Part shown: positions 26,042 through 36,086 of the stretch, piece by piece
Layout: every line of letters starts with the position of its first letter
How positions within the stretch are numbered: position 1 is the first letter of the stretch
Position numbers and translations under genes: made by a program
Origin: JBGMEA01 sp041447245
GTDB taxonomy: Bacteria > Bacillota > Clostridia > Eubacteriales > Anaerofustaceae
DNA length: 64,000 bases
Direction: 5' to 3'
Assembly: GCA_041447245.1 (NCBI GenBank)
Contig: JBGMEA010000026.1
Coordinates: forward strand, 230,936-294,935
The notes under the pieces: generated by a model
The model's input: only the letters and a program-made list of their open reading frames with translations
What the model was told of the DNA's origin: nothing
Databases searched by the model: none

Positions 26042-27314
26042 TGATTTTGTCGGCTGTCAGACGTTCCGCGCATCCTCCGATAATACGCACTCGGATCAGT
26101 TGATTCGCTTCCGTTTCGTTTTGCACCGCGACTTTCAGGTAATTGCGCGAATATCCCGCTGCATAACCGTTTTCGTCGGTATTCTCCGTCAAAACTTCCT
26201 GTATGGTACCGATTTGCTGCTGATACAATTTCCGTTTTTCTGCCTCCACAACCTGCATCAATAACCCGACACGCCGATGTTTTTCAGCTTTGCTGATCTG
26301 CTGCTCGTATGAGGCAGCAGGCGTCCCTTTTTTCGGGGAATACGGAAAAACATGGACATGGGCAAAACGGATTTTTCTGACAAACTCGAGAGTCTCCTCA
26401 AAAAAAACTTCCGTTTCCCCTGGAAATCCAACGATCACATCGGTCGTAATCATAGCCTCAGGGAAAAAAGACCGTATCTCGCGGACGATCTCGGAATATT
26501 CTTCTGTTGTATATTTACGATTCATCCGTTTCAAAATTGCGTCGCTTCCGCTCTGTAGCGACAAATGGAAATGAGGGCAGAAACAAGCGAGATCAGACAG
26601 GCGTTTCAAAAAAGATCTGCTCAGCAGCTTCGGCTCCAAAGAGCCCAATCGGAGGCGCCGCAACGGAGTATGCGCATCAATTGCCTCCAAAACATCAATC
26701 AAACGATTCCCGTCCCGATCCATGTAAGAAGCCAAATGGATTCCCGTCAGCACGGTTTCCAAATAGCCTGCTTCACAGATTTGATTGACAGATGTTACAA
26801 TCTGGGCGAGGGGCATGCTTTCGGTTCGATTCCTCGCATACGGAATAATACAATAGGTGCAGTACATCGTGCACCCGTCCTGTATTTTCAATGTGGCGCG
26901 CGTTTTCCCTTCAAAATGCGTAATCCCGGTACAGAGACTGTCGGTCGGGGAAAATTCATATTGAGACCGTTGTGTGAGGAGATAGGCTTCGATCAGCGCA
27001 GGAATCGCCTCTCGGTTTTGCGTACCGGTTATAATATCGGCAGCAGGCAGTCGATCGGCTTCGCTTTGCGCCAGTTCCGACATGCACCCGGTCACAACGA
27101 CTACCGCACCGGGATTCTGCTCCCTGCAGTGGCGAATCATCTGACGGGATTTTCGTTCCGACTCGTTAGTGACAGCGCAGGTATTGACAATCACCACATC
27201 AGCCGGCTCGTTTTCCGCTGCGGATTGATACCCATATTCCGTTAAATGCTGAAGGATGCTCTGCGAATCATAATGGTTCACTTTGCATCCCAATGTTATA
27301 ATTTTTACTTTCAT
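26028..27314 (-). CDS. mtaB: tRNA t6A37 methylthiotransferase MtaB
   Basis: A 428-aa radical-SAM methylthiotransferase that converts t6A to ms2t6A at position 37 of tRNAs. The N-terminal UPF0004 domain has cysteines in TLGCKVNHYDS, NTCAVTNESE and TGCMSEL for one cluster; the radical-SAM motif is DGCTMYCTYCIIPYARN; a TRAM-like tail follows. CKVN and VTNESERKSRQ are typical of MtaB as opposed to MiaB or RimO. An in-frame TTG occurs three codons earlier; ATG 27314 is used. It lies 15 nt after plsY. Confidence 0.93.
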   Translation of the reverse strand: MKVKIITLGCKVNHYDSQSILQHLTEYGYQSAAENEPADVVIVNTCAVTNESERKSRQMIRHCREQNPGAVVVVTGCMSELAQSEADRLPAADIITGTQNREAIPALIEAYLLTQRSQYEFSPTDSLCTGITHFEGKTRATLKIQDGCTMYCTYCIIPYARNRTESMPLAQIVTSVNQICEAGYLETVLTGIHLASYMDRDGNRLIDVLEAIDAHTPLRRLRLGSLEPKLLSRSFLKRLSDLACFCPHFHLSLQSGSDAILKRMNRKYTTEEYSEIVREIRSFFPEAMITTDVIVGFPGETEVFFEETLEFVRKIRFAHVHVFPYSPKKGTPAASYEQQISKAEKHRRVGLLMQVVEAEKRKLYQQQIGTIQEVLTENTDENGYAAGYSRNYLKVAVQNETEANQLIRVRIIGGCAERLTADKIIDFE

Positions 27315-27329
27315 TTTTTTCAATTGATA

Positions 27330-27944
27330 CTATTTTTTTTTCTTTTTGAGCGTTGAAGAAAAGCGAATTTCTTCTCCCCTGATGATTCTCATATAATTGA
27401 TGCGATGCTTTGTCACAATCCATATTGCCGTTATGACGGCAAAAAGCGAAGCAAATGCAATTCCGTATTGCCAACAGGCATATCCCGCAAAAACAAGGCA
27501 GACTGCAGCAGTGCCGATAACGATATAGTCCGTCAAAAAGGTGACCGCAACCAGAAGGACAAACAGCACAACCACAAGCCAAAAATTCAAAGCGATGCAG
27601 GTGCCCATCAAAGTCGCCAGGCCTTTGCCTCCTCTGAAATTCAGATAAAACGGATACATATGCCCGAGGATCGCAGCCAATGCCGTAAAATAGAGTAATC
27701 CGACATCCGCGGAACCGAATATCCATCTGGCAATCATCACACTCAATGTTCCTTTGAGGACATCTACCAATGCGGTATACACCCCGTATTTCCAACCAAG
27801 CACGATCGTCGCGTTCGATGTGCCGCAGTTGTTCGACCCATGCTCCCGAATATCTTTATTCAACAGACTTCTCGCGAAATAGTAAGAGGGATGCAGGCAA
27901 CCAAGTCCGTAGCCGATGACTGCCATGATCAGATAGGGAATCAT
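27330..27944 (-). CDS. plsY: Acyl-phosphate:glycerol-3-phosphate acyltransferase
   Basis: A 204-aa membrane enzyme that puts the first acyl chain on glycerol 3-phosphate from acyl phosphate. Conserved motifs are SYYFAR and the HGSNNCGTSNATIVLG loop (35-50, normally GSGNxGATN), LVDVLKG, and HMYPFYLNFRGGKGLATLMG. Five to six helices are predicted. The C-terminus ends in a lysine run. GAGGATC precedes the ATG. It lies 30 nt after ribF. Note CGTSN in place of the more common GATN. Confidence 0.93.
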   Translation of the reverse strand: MIPYLIMAVIGYGLGCLHPSYYFARSLLNKDIREHGSNNCGTSNATIVLGWKYGVYTALVDVLKGTLSVMIARWIFGSADVGLLYFTALAAILGHMYPFYLNFRGGKGLATLMGTCIALNFWLVVVLFVLLVAVTFLTDYIVIGTAAVCLVFAGYACWQYGIAFASLFAVITAIWIVTKHRINYMRIIRGEEIRFSSTLKKKKK

Positions 27945-27974
27945 GTATCGATCCTCATTTCATAAATTGACTCA

Positions 27975-28877
27975 TCAGGAATTTCGCACCGCATCAATGT
28001 CCGCAAGCACGCGGCAACGCAGTTCGTCGAGAGACGTGAATTTAATCTCATCCCGAATATGATCGATAAAATCAATACGGATTGTTTTGCCATATAAGTC
28101 GAGATCCATGTCCAACAGGTGGGTTTCCACGCGCAGCGGATCCCCCTCGATCGTCGGATTGTTTCCGACATTCGTGATGCTTTTGTAACAATTGCCTTCC
28201 ACGATTACATTCGTGCGGTATACTCCCCATTTCGGCACGATAATTTCCTCATCGACTTTGATATTGGCGGTAGGAAATCCGAATGATCGACCGAGACGCT
28301 TGCCTTGCATGACAGTCCCTTTCAAATAAAACGGACGGGTCAGCATTTTTGCGGCAGATGCCACGTCCCCTTTATATAATTTGTCACGAATCAGCGTGCT
28401 GCTGATGACTTCCCCTTCATACAGCACGGGGGGAATGATTTTTGTATCAATACCGAAATCAGAACACTGCGATTGAAGAAATCCGGTATCCCCTTCCTTG
28501 TTTCTTCCAAAGCGGAAATTGAAACCCGCAACGGCAAGTTTCACATTGCACTCAGATAAAAAGCATTTGACAAAATCCGCTTTCGAAATATTGCGGATTT
28601 CTTCCGTAAATTCGTACAGAAACAGATAGTCTGTCCCCATCTGATCCATCATGGCAATTTTGTCATCCAAACTCATCAGACGGCTCGGTTTTCGACTGTG
28701 TGAAATATACCCTGCCGGCTGATTTTTAAACGTGATGATTCCGCGCTTCATACCGGGGATATCTGTATGGGAAATGATCGATTGATGCCCTAGATGCAGC
28801 CCGTCAAAATATCCGAGTGCTGCGGCAATCGGCTCCGTGATTTCGGAACCCTGCCTGTAATCATTGATGATAATCAT
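27975..28877 (-). CDS. ribF: Bifunctional riboflavin kinase / FAD synthetase
   Basis: A 300-aa enzyme that makes FMN and then FAD from riboflavin. The N-terminal nucleotidyltransferase domain has LGYFDGLHLGHQ and SSTLIRDKL; the C-terminal kinase domain has GRSFGFPTANI (the PTAN motif) and NVGNNPTIEG. It is about 10 nt after truB at the end of the rimP operon, a common arrangement in Bacillota. Confidence 0.95.
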   Translation of the reverse strand: MIIINDYRQGSEITEPIAAALGYFDGLHLGHQSIISHTDIPGMKRGIITFKNQPAGYISHSRKPSRLMSLDDKIAMMDQMGTDYLFLYEFTEEIRNISKADFVKCFLSECNVKLAVAGFNFRFGRNKEGDTGFLQSQCSDFGIDTKIIPPVLYEGEVISSTLIRDKLYKGDVASAAKMLTRPFYLKGTVMQGKRLGRSFGFPTANIKVDEEIIVPKWGVYRTNVIVEGNCYKSITNVGNNPTIEGDPLRVETHLLDMDLDLYGKTIRIDFIDHIRDEIKFTSLDELRCRVLADIDAVRNS

Positions 28878-28887
28878 ATTACATTCC

Positions 28888-29799
28888 TTATTTATTCTGC
28901 TGCCGCACCATCACTTTGCGGGGCTTGATCGAACGGGATTCCGTCACTGTTCCGATCGCCAGAAACTGATCGCCTGCATAGATTCTTACCGTATCTCCGC
29001 TTATGAATTCGGAGGTATCCGTCTGTAAATTATGAGCAAGCAATTCATTCCCGCCAAGAAGAAATCGTTTGCTGTCCTCAATAACATCAACTCTCGGCAG
29101 ATGGTTGAGCGGGTCATCCGGCAATTTCAACACACCGAACAATGTTCCGTCTTTCGCCATCTTCTGTTCGATCTCCTCAACAGCAAAAGCTTCATCAAGG
29201 GAATAGCCTCCGATTTTGGTGCGTGTGAGCGCTGACATCGCCGCATGACAGCCCAGTGCTTCTCCGATATCGTTGCACAACGTGCGTATATACGTTCCTT
29301 TTGAACAAAACACACGAATGTCGGCCTCAAACGGAAGACGATCGGAAAGCAGCTCTGCCTCGTAAATATGAATCTCTCTTGCGGAAAGCTCTACCTGTTC
29401 CCCTTTTCGTGCGTAATCATATAGATGTTTGCCTTTATGTTTAATAGCGGAATACATCGGAGGGATCTGTTTCTGCCGTCCTTCGAATCGGCTGAGCACA
29501 GAGAGCAGATCCGCTCTGCGGATATCAGGTTCTTTGCGTTCCAACACCGTACCGGTCGTGTCCTGTGTATCAGTGCGGATACCGAATCGAACAGTTGCAA
29601 CATATTCCTTATCGTCCAGCACCAAATACTCAGACAATCTGGATGCACTTCCGACCATCACCAACAGCAACCCCTGTGCCATCGGATCAAGCGTTCCGGT
29701 GTGTCCGATTTTATCCGTATGAAGTATTTTTTTCAAGCGGTGACAGATGTCATGGCTGGTGCATCCGACAGGTTTGTTGATCAGCAGAAATCCGTCCAT
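28888..29799 (-). CDS. truB: tRNA pseudouridine-55 synthase
   Basis: TruB makes pseudouridine at position 55 of the T loop in tRNAs. It begins DGFLLINKPVGCTSHD, carries the catalytic Asp in GHTGTLDPMAQGLL (33-46), and has the conserved PPMYSAIKHKGKHLYDYAR segment; a PUA-like end follows. The length of 303 aa is normal. It overlaps the end of nrnA by 19 nt and is followed by ribF. Confidence 0.96.
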   Translation of the reverse strand: MDGFLLINKPVGCTSHDICHRLKKILHTDKIGHTGTLDPMAQGLLLVMVGSASRLSEYLVLDDKEYVATVRFGIRTDTQDTTGTVLERKEPDIRRADLLSVLSRFEGRQKQIPPMYSAIKHKGKHLYDYARKGEQVELSAREIHIYEAELLSDRLPFEADIRVFCSKGTYIRTLCNDIGEALGCHAAMSALTRTKIGGYSLDEAFAVEEIEQKMAKDGTLFGVLKLPDDPLNHLPRVDVIEDSKRFLLGGNELLAHNLQTDTSEFISGDTVRIYAGDQFLAIGTVTESRSIKPRKVMVRQQNK

Positions 29800-30740
29800 A
29801 CCATTTCCGCCAGTTGTCTGAAATAACCTGTCAGCTCGGATAATTCGCCATGGAACTCAAACCCTGCAGCCTTTTTATGCCCACCGCCTCCGAACTGTTT
29901 ACTGATATCGGAAACGTTGATTGCATCTTCTCCGCTGCGCATTGACACTTTATAACCGTTCTCCGTTACCTGTTTAATAAATACAGCCAGCTTGCATTCA
30001 CTGACATTTCGAATCATATCAATCAATCCGTCTGTGTCCGCATGCAAATAATCGATCGGATCGGAATACAGCAGCTTGCCTATAATCAGTCGGCTGCCGC
30101 AGTAAAATTCCACATGATCCAAAACAACCCGCATCAGATCCAGTCGTTTCTTTTCGTATTTTTTCAGTTTGTCAGCATATAAATAAAAATCAGAACATAC
30201 ATCATACAAATTTGCAGCTATACGGTGCGTGCGTGCGGTGGTGTTGGAATAAGTAAAATTACCCGTGTCTTCGACCAAAGCAATGTAAATGGCATGCGCC
30301 ATCTCACAATCCAACGGGACACCCAAAGATTCGGAAAGCAAATAGATCAGTTCCCCCGTAGCACCCGCTTTAGGATCGATTGCGCTGTAATCACCGAACC
30401 CCTCATTTGTCATATGATGATCGATCAAAAGAATCCGCGCGCATCGCGTAAGATTTTCCGCTCCCCAGATATAGGTTTGAGTCGAACTGTCCACCACGAG
30501 TGCGGCATCATAAGAATCGGACAGCGGCTGCTCGAAGTATTTGCTTTCTTCCAGCAAAGCTGCACAGCCTTTCTGGTCTTTTTTCATGCAGTAGTGAACT
30601 GTTTTTCCAAGTTTTTTCAGCAAAAGCCCCGCACAGATCGCACTGCCTACAGCATCTCCGTCGGGGTTTTTGTGAGCAAAAATCAGAATTGTCTCTGCTT
30701 GCGCGAGCATAGCCGCGATTGTTTTCATATCACTGTTCAT
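29781..30740 (-). CDS. nrnA: DHH-family oligoribonuclease / pAp phosphatase
   Basis: NrnA degrades very short RNAs (nano-RNA) and dephosphorylates pAp. The DHH domain shows HKNPDGDAVGSA, VVDSS and the IDHHMTN motif; the DHHA1 domain ends in FGGGGHKKAAGFEF. Length (319 aa) is normal. The ATG lies inside the end of rbfA (11-nt overlap), with a GAGAG SD, which implies coupled translation. Confidence 0.94.
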   Translation of the reverse strand: MNSDMKTIAAMLAQAETILIFAHKNPDGDAVGSAICAGLLLKKLGKTVHYCMKKDQKGCAALLEESKYFEQPLSDSYDAALVVDSSTQTYIWGAENLTRCARILLIDHHMTNEGFGDYSAIDPKAGATGELIYLLSESLGVPLDCEMAHAIYIALVEDTGNFTYSNTTARTHRIAANLYDVCSDFYLYADKLKKYEKKRLDLMRVVLDHVEFYCGSRLIIGKLLYSDPIDYLHADTDGLIDMIRNVSECKLAVFIKQVTENGYKVSMRSGEDAINVSDISKQFGGGGHKKAAGFEFHGELSELTGYFRQLAEMVWTDFC

Positions 30741-31080
30741 GTTTGATTTCTCTCAGCAGCTTGTCAATGTGCATCGCGTAATCCGCGGAATCGTCCAACT
30801 CAAAAACGAGCTCCGGAGTATACCGCGTAGTAAGTACCGCCGCGATGCTCTTTCTCAAAAATCCCTTTGCCCGCTCCAATACCGCCATCAATTCCCGCTG
30901 CTTGTCTTTATCCGCATAGATACTGACATAAACTTTGCAGTATTTCATGTCCGGAGTGGTTCTGACCTGAGTGATACCGATCACGGTTTCCTTCAGGCGC
31001 GGATCATTGAGTTCGTATTCAATCAGACGGCTCAGTTCTTCCTTAATGGTTTCATTGATCCTCTCAATACGAAAAGACAT
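30730..31080 (-). CDS. rbfA: Ribosome-binding factor A
   Basis: A 116-aa KH-like protein that helps mature the 30S subunit and the 5' end of 16S rRNA. Typical features are RIERINETIKEELSRLI at the start and TPELVFELDDS near the end. ATG 31080 has AGGAG 7 nt upstream and is preferred over the adjoining GTG. It lies 23 nt after infB in the standard operon order. Confidence 0.95.
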   Translation of the reverse strand: MSFRIERINETIKEELSRLIEYELNDPRLKETVIGITQVRTTPDMKYCKVYVSIYADKDKQRELMAVLERAKGFLRKSIAAVLTTRYTPELVFELDDSADYAMHIDKLLREIKHEQ

Positions 31081-31103
31081 CACAATTCTCCTCTTTCCGT
31101 TTT

Positions 31104-33959
31104 CTATTCACGCGGAATTTCTTCCATCTTGTAAAATTCGAGCGTGTCCGTTTCCTTCAGATCGTTGAATTTTTCCAGTACGATTCCGCATTCATAACCG
31201 GACGCAACCTCTTTCACGTCATCTTTGATACGCTTAAGCGATGCAATCGTTCCGTCATAAGCGATGATGCCGTCACGCAATACACGCACTTTGTCTTTGC
31301 GGGTAATGGTTCCGCTCGTTACATAACTGCCCGCAACCACGTTCGAATTCGGCAGACGGAACAACTGTCTGATTTCTGCGGTCGCAGTGATTACTTCACG
31401 GAATTCCGGTTCCAGCATACCCTTCATTGCGTCTTCGATTTCTTCGAGGACGTTATATATGACGGTATAATATCGGATTTCAACGCCTTCTTTCGCGCTT
31501 GCGGCTCTTGCATTGTTATCTGCACGGACATTAAATCCGATGACAATCGCGTTGGATGCCGCCGCCAGGCTAACGTCCGTTTCCGTAATCGCGCCGACGC
31601 CGTCGTGTATTACATTGACACGAATGCTGTCTTCATTATCATTCAACTTTTCAAGTGACTGTTTGAGTGCTTCGAGAGAACCGGACACGTCGGCTTTGAG
31701 TACGACTTTCAGTTCTTTCAGTTCCCCCTGAGAAATCTGATTGAATAATTCATCCAACGTGACAGGAGCGTTCGCTTTCATCGCGCGTCTGCGGTCTCTG
31801 TCCTTTCGGGCTTCCGTAATCTTTCTGGCCTCTTTTTCCGTTTCCGCAACGAAAAATTTGTCACCCGCCTCCGGCACTTCGTTTAATCCAAGCAGCTCCG
31901 CTGCCATGGACGGCCCTGCCGTTTCGATTCGCATACCCTTGTCGTTCGTCATTGCACGCACTTTTGCATACATCGCCCCGGAGACCACGATATCTCCGTC
32001 GTGAAGGATGCCGGATGCCACCAACACGGATGCGGTCACCCCACGCTGTTTGTCGATGCGTGCTTCGATGATAGTTCCCACAGCCGGTTCTTCATAGTTC
32101 GCTTTCAAATCTTCCACTTCAGCCACAAGCAAGATTGTGTCAAGCAGATCGTCAATACCCTGCCCTGTTTTTGCGGAAACATTTACGCATATGGTATTCC
32201 CGCCCCAATCTTCCGGAACCAGTCCGTATTCGGTCAGTTCCTGTTTGACCTTATCGGGATTTGCCGCAGGTTTGTCGATTTTATTGATCGCAACGATGAT
32301 CGGCACTTCCGCCGCTTTGGCATGATTGATCGCTTCAACGGTCTGAGGTTTGATTCCGTCATCGGCCGCAATGACAAGCACTGCGATATCAGTAACGGAC
32401 GCGCCTCTGGAACGCATCGCCGTAAATGCTTCGTGTCCCGGAGTATCGATAAACGTGATTGATTTATCGTGAGTCGTAATGGTGTAAGCTCCGATATGCT
32501 GGGTAATGCCGCCTGCTTCCCCGGAGATTACATTGGTGTTTCTGATATAGTCAAGCAAAGATGTTTTCCCGTGATCGACGTGACCCATCACTGTAATGAT
32601 CGGAGGTCTGGATTTCAGTTTTTCCGGATCTTTAAAATGATTCTGAAGGATCTTTTCGATCAGATCCTCTTCTTCTTCCAGCTTGACACTCACATTCATT
32701 TCTTCACAAACAATTGATGCGGTATCAAAATCGATCATCTGATTGATATTTGCCATCGTCCCGTATGAAATCAGAATCTTGATAATTTCCGTCGGGGAGA
32801 CATTGATTTTTTCGGCGAGATCCGCAACTGTAATCGATTCGGGAATCGTTATGCTGCTGACCGTTGGCTGACGTTCTTCTTTTTCCTGCAGTTTTTTCTT
32901 TTTATAACTGCTTTTCGAACCTTTGGTTCGTTTGGTGTTATCCAAACTTCTGGCCGGTTTTTCATCTTTAAAGAAGTTTTCTTTCCCTTTTTGCTTTTGT
33001 TCCGACTTGAGCTTGTTTTCTTTTTTCGTCTTTTCTATCTTGGACGATTTTTCGACCGGTTTTTCCACTCCGCTTCCTGTTTTTCTCGGCGGACGCGGAG
33101 ACTGTCCGTACGGTCGGGACGGTGCGTCTTTGTCCTTATCGCCCCATGGCTGAGAAGGTCTGCCGTCCCGTTGCTGATAAGGCGGTCGGTTTCCTCCGCC
33201 CCCACGGGGATTATTCCCTTGATACGGCTGACCGCTGCGATTTCCTCCCTGCCCATACGGTCGATTTGGATCTCTCGGAGGGCGATTATCCTGCCCATAC
33301 GGTCGGTTTGGGTCTCTCGGCGGACGATTGTCCTGTCCGTAGGGACGGTTTCCGTCTCTTGGAGGGCGGTTGTCCTGCCCGTAGGGACGGTTTGGATCTC
33401 TCGGCGGACGGTTATCCTGTCCATAAGAACGATTGTTGTCTCTTGGCGGACGTCCGTCCTGCTGATATGACCGCTGTCTGTTCTCGTCAGTGCCATTATT
33501 TTGCCTGTTGTAATAGTTCGAACGCGAACCCTGCCCTTGCTGCTGATTCTGCCCATAACGTCCGTCCCGATTCTGCCCGCCGGGTCTGGAATCATAATTC
33601 TGACGATTCCGATCATAATAACCGCCCTGATTCTGATCGGACGGATTCCTCGGGGGTCTCTGGTCGTAACGCTGTCCCGATCTGTCCCCCTGCGCATTTC
33701 GCTGCTGAGGTCTTTGCGAACGTTGCTGCGGCTGAGCGCTTCTCGGCTGATCCTCCGCTTTCTTTTTATCCGCATTGCTTCTTGCTACGACTTTATTATC
33801 GATAACTTCAAAGTTGTTTCTGAAATACTTCTCCTGTTGTTCGGTCATCACACTCATGTGATTCTTGATGGGGATATTTATTTCCTGCAGCATCGTGGCA
33901 AATTCTTTGCTCTGCACGCCAAACTCTTTGGCCAAATCATATACTTTCTTACCTGACAT
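31104..33959 (-). CDS. infB: Translation initiation factor IF-2 with repeat-rich linker
   Basis: A 951-aa GTPase that positions initiator tRNA and joins ribosomal subunits. A first IF2_N domain lies at 1-50, a second at about 370-425. The G domain has GHVDHGKTS (459-467), DTPGHEAF (505-512) and NKID (559-562); domains II-IV follow. Between the two IF2_N domains is a ~310-residue Asn/Arg/Gly/Gln/Pro-rich linker with four near-identical 14-residue repeats and one degenerate copy (167-236), then a Lys-rich stretch. GGGAGG precedes the ATG. It lies 15 nt after rnpM. Confidence 0.97.
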   Translation of the reverse strand: MSGKKVYDLAKEFGVQSKEFATMLQEINIPIKNHMSVMTEQQEKYFRNNFEVIDNKVVARSNADKKKAEDQPRSAQPQQRSQRPQQRNAQGDRSGQRYDQRPPRNPSDQNQGGYYDRNRQNYDSRPGGQNRDGRYGQNQQQGQGSRSNYYNRQNNGTDENRQRSYQQDGRPPRDNNRSYGQDNRPPRDPNRPYGQDNRPPRDGNRPYGQDNRPPRDPNRPYGQDNRPPRDPNRPYGQGGNRSGQPYQGNNPRGGGGNRPPYQQRDGRPSQPWGDKDKDAPSRPYGQSPRPPRKTGSGVEKPVEKSSKIEKTKKENKLKSEQKQKGKENFFKDEKPARSLDNTKRTKGSKSSYKKKKLQEKEERQPTVSSITIPESITVADLAEKINVSPTEIIKILISYGTMANINQMIDFDTASIVCEEMNVSVKLEEEEDLIEKILQNHFKDPEKLKSRPPIITVMGHVDHGKTSLLDYIRNTNVISGEAGGITQHIGAYTITTHDKSITFIDTPGHEAFTAMRSRGASVTDIAVLVIAADDGIKPQTVEAINHAKAAEVPIIVAINKIDKPAANPDKVKQELTEYGLVPEDWGGNTICVNVSAKTGQGIDDLLDTILLVAEVEDLKANYEEPAVGTIIEARIDKQRGVTASVLVASGILHDGDIVVSGAMYAKVRAMTNDKGMRIETAGPSMAAELLGLNEVPEAGDKFFVAETEKEARKITEARKDRDRRRAMKANAPVTLDELFNQISQGELKELKVVLKADVSGSLEALKQSLEKLNDNEDSIRVNVIHDGVGAITETDVSLAAASNAIVIGFNVRADNNARAASAKEGVEIRYYTVIYNVLEEIEDAMKGMLEPEFREVITATAEIRQLFRLPNSNVVAGSYVTSGTITRKDKVRVLRDGIIAYDGTIASLKRIKDDVKEVASGYECGIVLEKFNDLKETDTLEFYKMEEIPRE
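33252..33461 (-). repeat. Tandem 42-bp repeats inside infB
   Basis: They encode four copies of the unit [14 protein letters not shown] (residues 181-236, one with Gly for Pro) after a degenerate copy at 167-180. The DNA copies differ mostly at third positions, so this is not a very recent expansion. Confidence 0.9.
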
Positions 33960-33974
33960 TCAGTTCCCTCCCCT

Positions 33975-34250
33975 TTATTTTTTGTTTATCAGATAGTTTT
34001 TCATTTCGTTGAACGCCTGTTCCAACTGCTGCGGATCGGGCGAAATTTCCAGCGTTGCCGCTATTTTTTTTACATTGCGGACGCTGTTGATACAATCTTC
34101 CTTCGTACACAGATATGCGCCGCGCCCGTTTTTTTTGCCGGTCGGATCAAACTCGACGTTACCTTCCGGTGTTCTTACAATACGGAGTAACTGACGTTTA
34201 TCTGTTTTTGTTTTGCACATGACACATGTGCGCATCGGTGTTTTCTTCAT
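33975..34250 (-). CDS. rnpM: RNase P modulator RnpM (YlxR, DUF448)
   Basis: A 91-aa protein between nusA and infB. YlxR/RnpM of Bacillus subtilis binds the RNase P RNA and reduces its activity. The family motifs MRTCVMCK near the start and GKKNGRGAYLC in the middle are exact, and a basic tail ends the protein. GGAG precedes the ATG. Confidence 0.93.
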   Translation of the reverse strand: MKKTPMRTCVMCKTKTDKRQLLRIVRTPEGNVEFDPTGKKNGRGAYLCTKEDCINSVRNVKKIAATLEISPDPQQLEQAFNEMKNYLINKK

Positions 34251-34274
34251 ATTCCATTCTCCGGAAAACAGCTT

Positions 34275-35510
34275 TTACAGTGGCGACTTTTCCTCTGGCA
34301 ACACGGATTCTTCGGCAGCTTCACCCGGTTCTTCAGCAATTTGCATCGGCATATCGTCAATATCCAAAATCGGCTCCGCCGCTTGTTCCTCTTCGGCAGC
34401 TTCCGCAGCAAGGATTGCATCCTCCGCTTCGGCTACCAGTTTCATCTGTTCATACTGTTCCGTGTTTTTGATGTCAATTTTCCATCCGGTCAGTTTCGCG
34501 GCCAAACGCACATTCTGCCCGTCTTTTCCGATTGCAAGCGAAAGCTGCGAATCATCCACGACTACCAACGCGGTTCGGCTGTCCGCATCCGCATACACAT
34601 CCAGCACCGCGGCCGGACTGAGCGCGTTTTTAATATACTGTACAGAATCTTCGCTGAACTCGACGACATCGATGCGTTCCATTCCGATTTCATTGAGGAC
34701 ATTCTGAATGCGCGTTCCTTTATGCCCGACGCATGCGCCAACTGCATCGATATCAGGCTGTTTTGCGTAAACGGCAATCTTCGTTCTGCTGCCGGCTTCC
34801 CGTGCGATGGACATAATTTCCACCGTTCCGTCATAGATTTCCGGGATCTCAAATTCAAACAATCTGCGAATGAGCATCGGATGCGAGCGGGACAAAATGA
34901 CCTGCGGTCCTTTGTTTGTTTTGATGACATCGGAAATATAGACCCGAATCCGCATTCCGGCATAATACTGTTCGCTCGGCACCTGATTGAGGTAATTCAT
35001 AACCCCCTCGGTTTTTCCGATGTTGATGTAAACATCATTCTTTTCGATACGCTGCACGATCCCTGTAACCAGCTCGTCTTTCTTTTCGAAATACGTGTCA
35101 AAAATCAAATTCCGTTCCGCCTCTTTGATACGCTGCAGAATCAATTGCTTTGCATTCTGAGCCGCAACCCTTCCGAAATCTTTCGGATCGATTTCAATTT
35201 CGGCCACATCACCCGCCGCATAGGCCGGGTTGATTTCTTTCGCCTGTTCCACACTGATTTCGTCGAGTTCGTCTTCGGGTTGCTCCACAACGTTTTTCAG
35301 CGCAAAGACCCGAAGTGCTCCCGTATCACGGTCAATTTCCACTTTGACATTCGATCCGCCTCTGTAATCTTTTTTGTAGGCGGAAATCATCGCGGCTTCC
35401 ACCGCACAGATCAATTCTTCTTTATCGATCCCTTTTGTTCTTTGTATTTCATCAAGTGCGTCAAGAAAATCTTTCAGATTGTTTTCCGTATTCTTTTTCG
35501 CGTTTTTCAT
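34275..35510 (-). CDS. nusA: Transcription termination/antitermination protein NusA
   Basis: A 411-aa protein. The N-terminal RNA-polymerase-binding domain is followed by an S1 domain (about 140-205), two KH domains (SRTKIAVYAKQPDIDAVGACVGHKG and ALVVVDDSQLSLAIGKDGQNVRLAAKL, each quoted in part), and a short acidic tail as in Bacillota, without the gamma-proteobacterial repeats. ATG 35510 has GGGAGG directly upstream. It binds nascent RNA and RNA polymerase. It is second in the rimP operon. Confidence 0.96.
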   Translation of the reverse strand: MKNAKKNTENNLKDFLDALDEIQRTKGIDKEELICAVEAAMISAYKKDYRGGSNVKVEIDRDTGALRVFALKNVVEQPEDELDEISVEQAKEINPAYAAGDVAEIEIDPKDFGRVAAQNAKQLILQRIKEAERNLIFDTYFEKKDELVTGIVQRIEKNDVYINIGKTEGVMNYLNQVPSEQYYAGMRIRVYISDVIKTNKGPQVILSRSHPMLIRRLFEFEIPEIYDGTVEIMSIAREAGSRTKIAVYAKQPDIDAVGACVGHKGTRIQNVLNEIGMERIDVVEFSEDSVQYIKNALSPAAVLDVYADADSRTALVVVDDSQLSLAIGKDGQNVRLAAKLTGWKIDIKNTEQYEQMKLVAEAEDAILAAEAAEEEQAAEPILDIDDMPMQIAEEPGEAAEESVLPEEKSPL

Positions 35511-35527
35511 ACTACCTCCCAATCCGA

Positions 35528-35989
35528 CTAAAATTCGAAATGCAGATTGATCTTCGCGACTTTGTCCGCACTGATTTCAATCTGTTTTCGATCATTTGTA
35601 AACAGGAATATTCCATTGTTGTAATCCGTCAGAACGCAGGTGAATTTTTTCAGTCCGTCCACACTTTCATACAGCGACACATCCACTTTCGAACCGCGGA
35701 ATCGAAGATAATCGCGTTCTTTTTTAAGCGGACGATTCACACCGGGAGAAGAGATTTCCAATGTATAACTCTCTTCGGTCACGTCGGATTCATCCAGGCC
35801 GTCGGATATCTTACGGTTCAGCTCCGCAAGCTCGTCCAGAGAGATATTTCCCTCCTGCAGTCCGACATAAAGGCGGACAATCCGTTCGCTCCCCTCTTTC
35901 AGATACTCCGCATCCACCAGTTCTGCGTTTGCCGTCTCGATTATCGGTTCGGCAATACGAACCACCTCATCCAACAGTCTGTTTGCCAT
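35528..35989 (-). CDS. rimP: Ribosome maturation factor RimP
   Basis: A 153-aa protein needed for 30S assembly. The conserved LDEVVRIAEPIIETANAELVDAEY start and the YTLEISSPGVNRPL motif are present. ATG 35989 has AAGGAG 4 nt upstream; the longer frame would read back through the leader hairpin. First gene of the rimP-nusA-rnpM-infB-rbfA-nrnA-truB-ribF operon. Confidence 0.95.
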   Translation of the reverse strand: MANRLLDEVVRIAEPIIETANAELVDAEYLKEGSERIVRLYVGLQEGNISLDELAELNRKISDGLDESDVTEESYTLEISSPGVNRPLKKERDYLRFRGSKVDVSLYESVDGLKKFTCVLTDYNNGIFLFTNDRKQIEISADKVAKINLHFEF

Positions 35990-36024
35990 ATTGCTCCTTC
36001 GGAATTTTTCCCATAATAAATCGC

Positions 36025-36048
36025 AATGAGTGGGTACGCCCACTCATT
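36025..36048 (-). other. Stem-loop at the 5' end of the rimP operon mRNA
   Basis: AATGAGTGGG (36025-36034) and CCCACTCATT (36039-36048) form a perfect 10-bp stem with a 4-nt loop. It begins within a few nucleotides of the expected transcription start and has no T tract, so it looks like a 5' protective or regulatory hairpin. Confidence 0.5.
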
Positions 36049-36057
36049 TATGATATC

Positions 36058-36086
36058 ATTTTACCACCCTGAATGAAATAAGTAAA
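36058..36086 (-). promoter_or_regulatory. Promoter of the rimP operon
   Basis: On the minus strand TTTACT, a 17-nt spacer and TAAAAT. Confidence 0.5.

Noticed and set aside
33252..33461. Possible CRISPR array from regular ~42-bp repeats
   Set aside because: Repeats are contiguous and coding with no spacers; they are protein tandem repeats within infB.
33035..33805. Long alternative-frame ORFs (246 and 227 codons) over the infB linker
   Set aside because: They are low-complexity shadows of the repetitive Asn/Arg/Pro codons of IF-2; the infB frame continues through with conserved domains on both sides.
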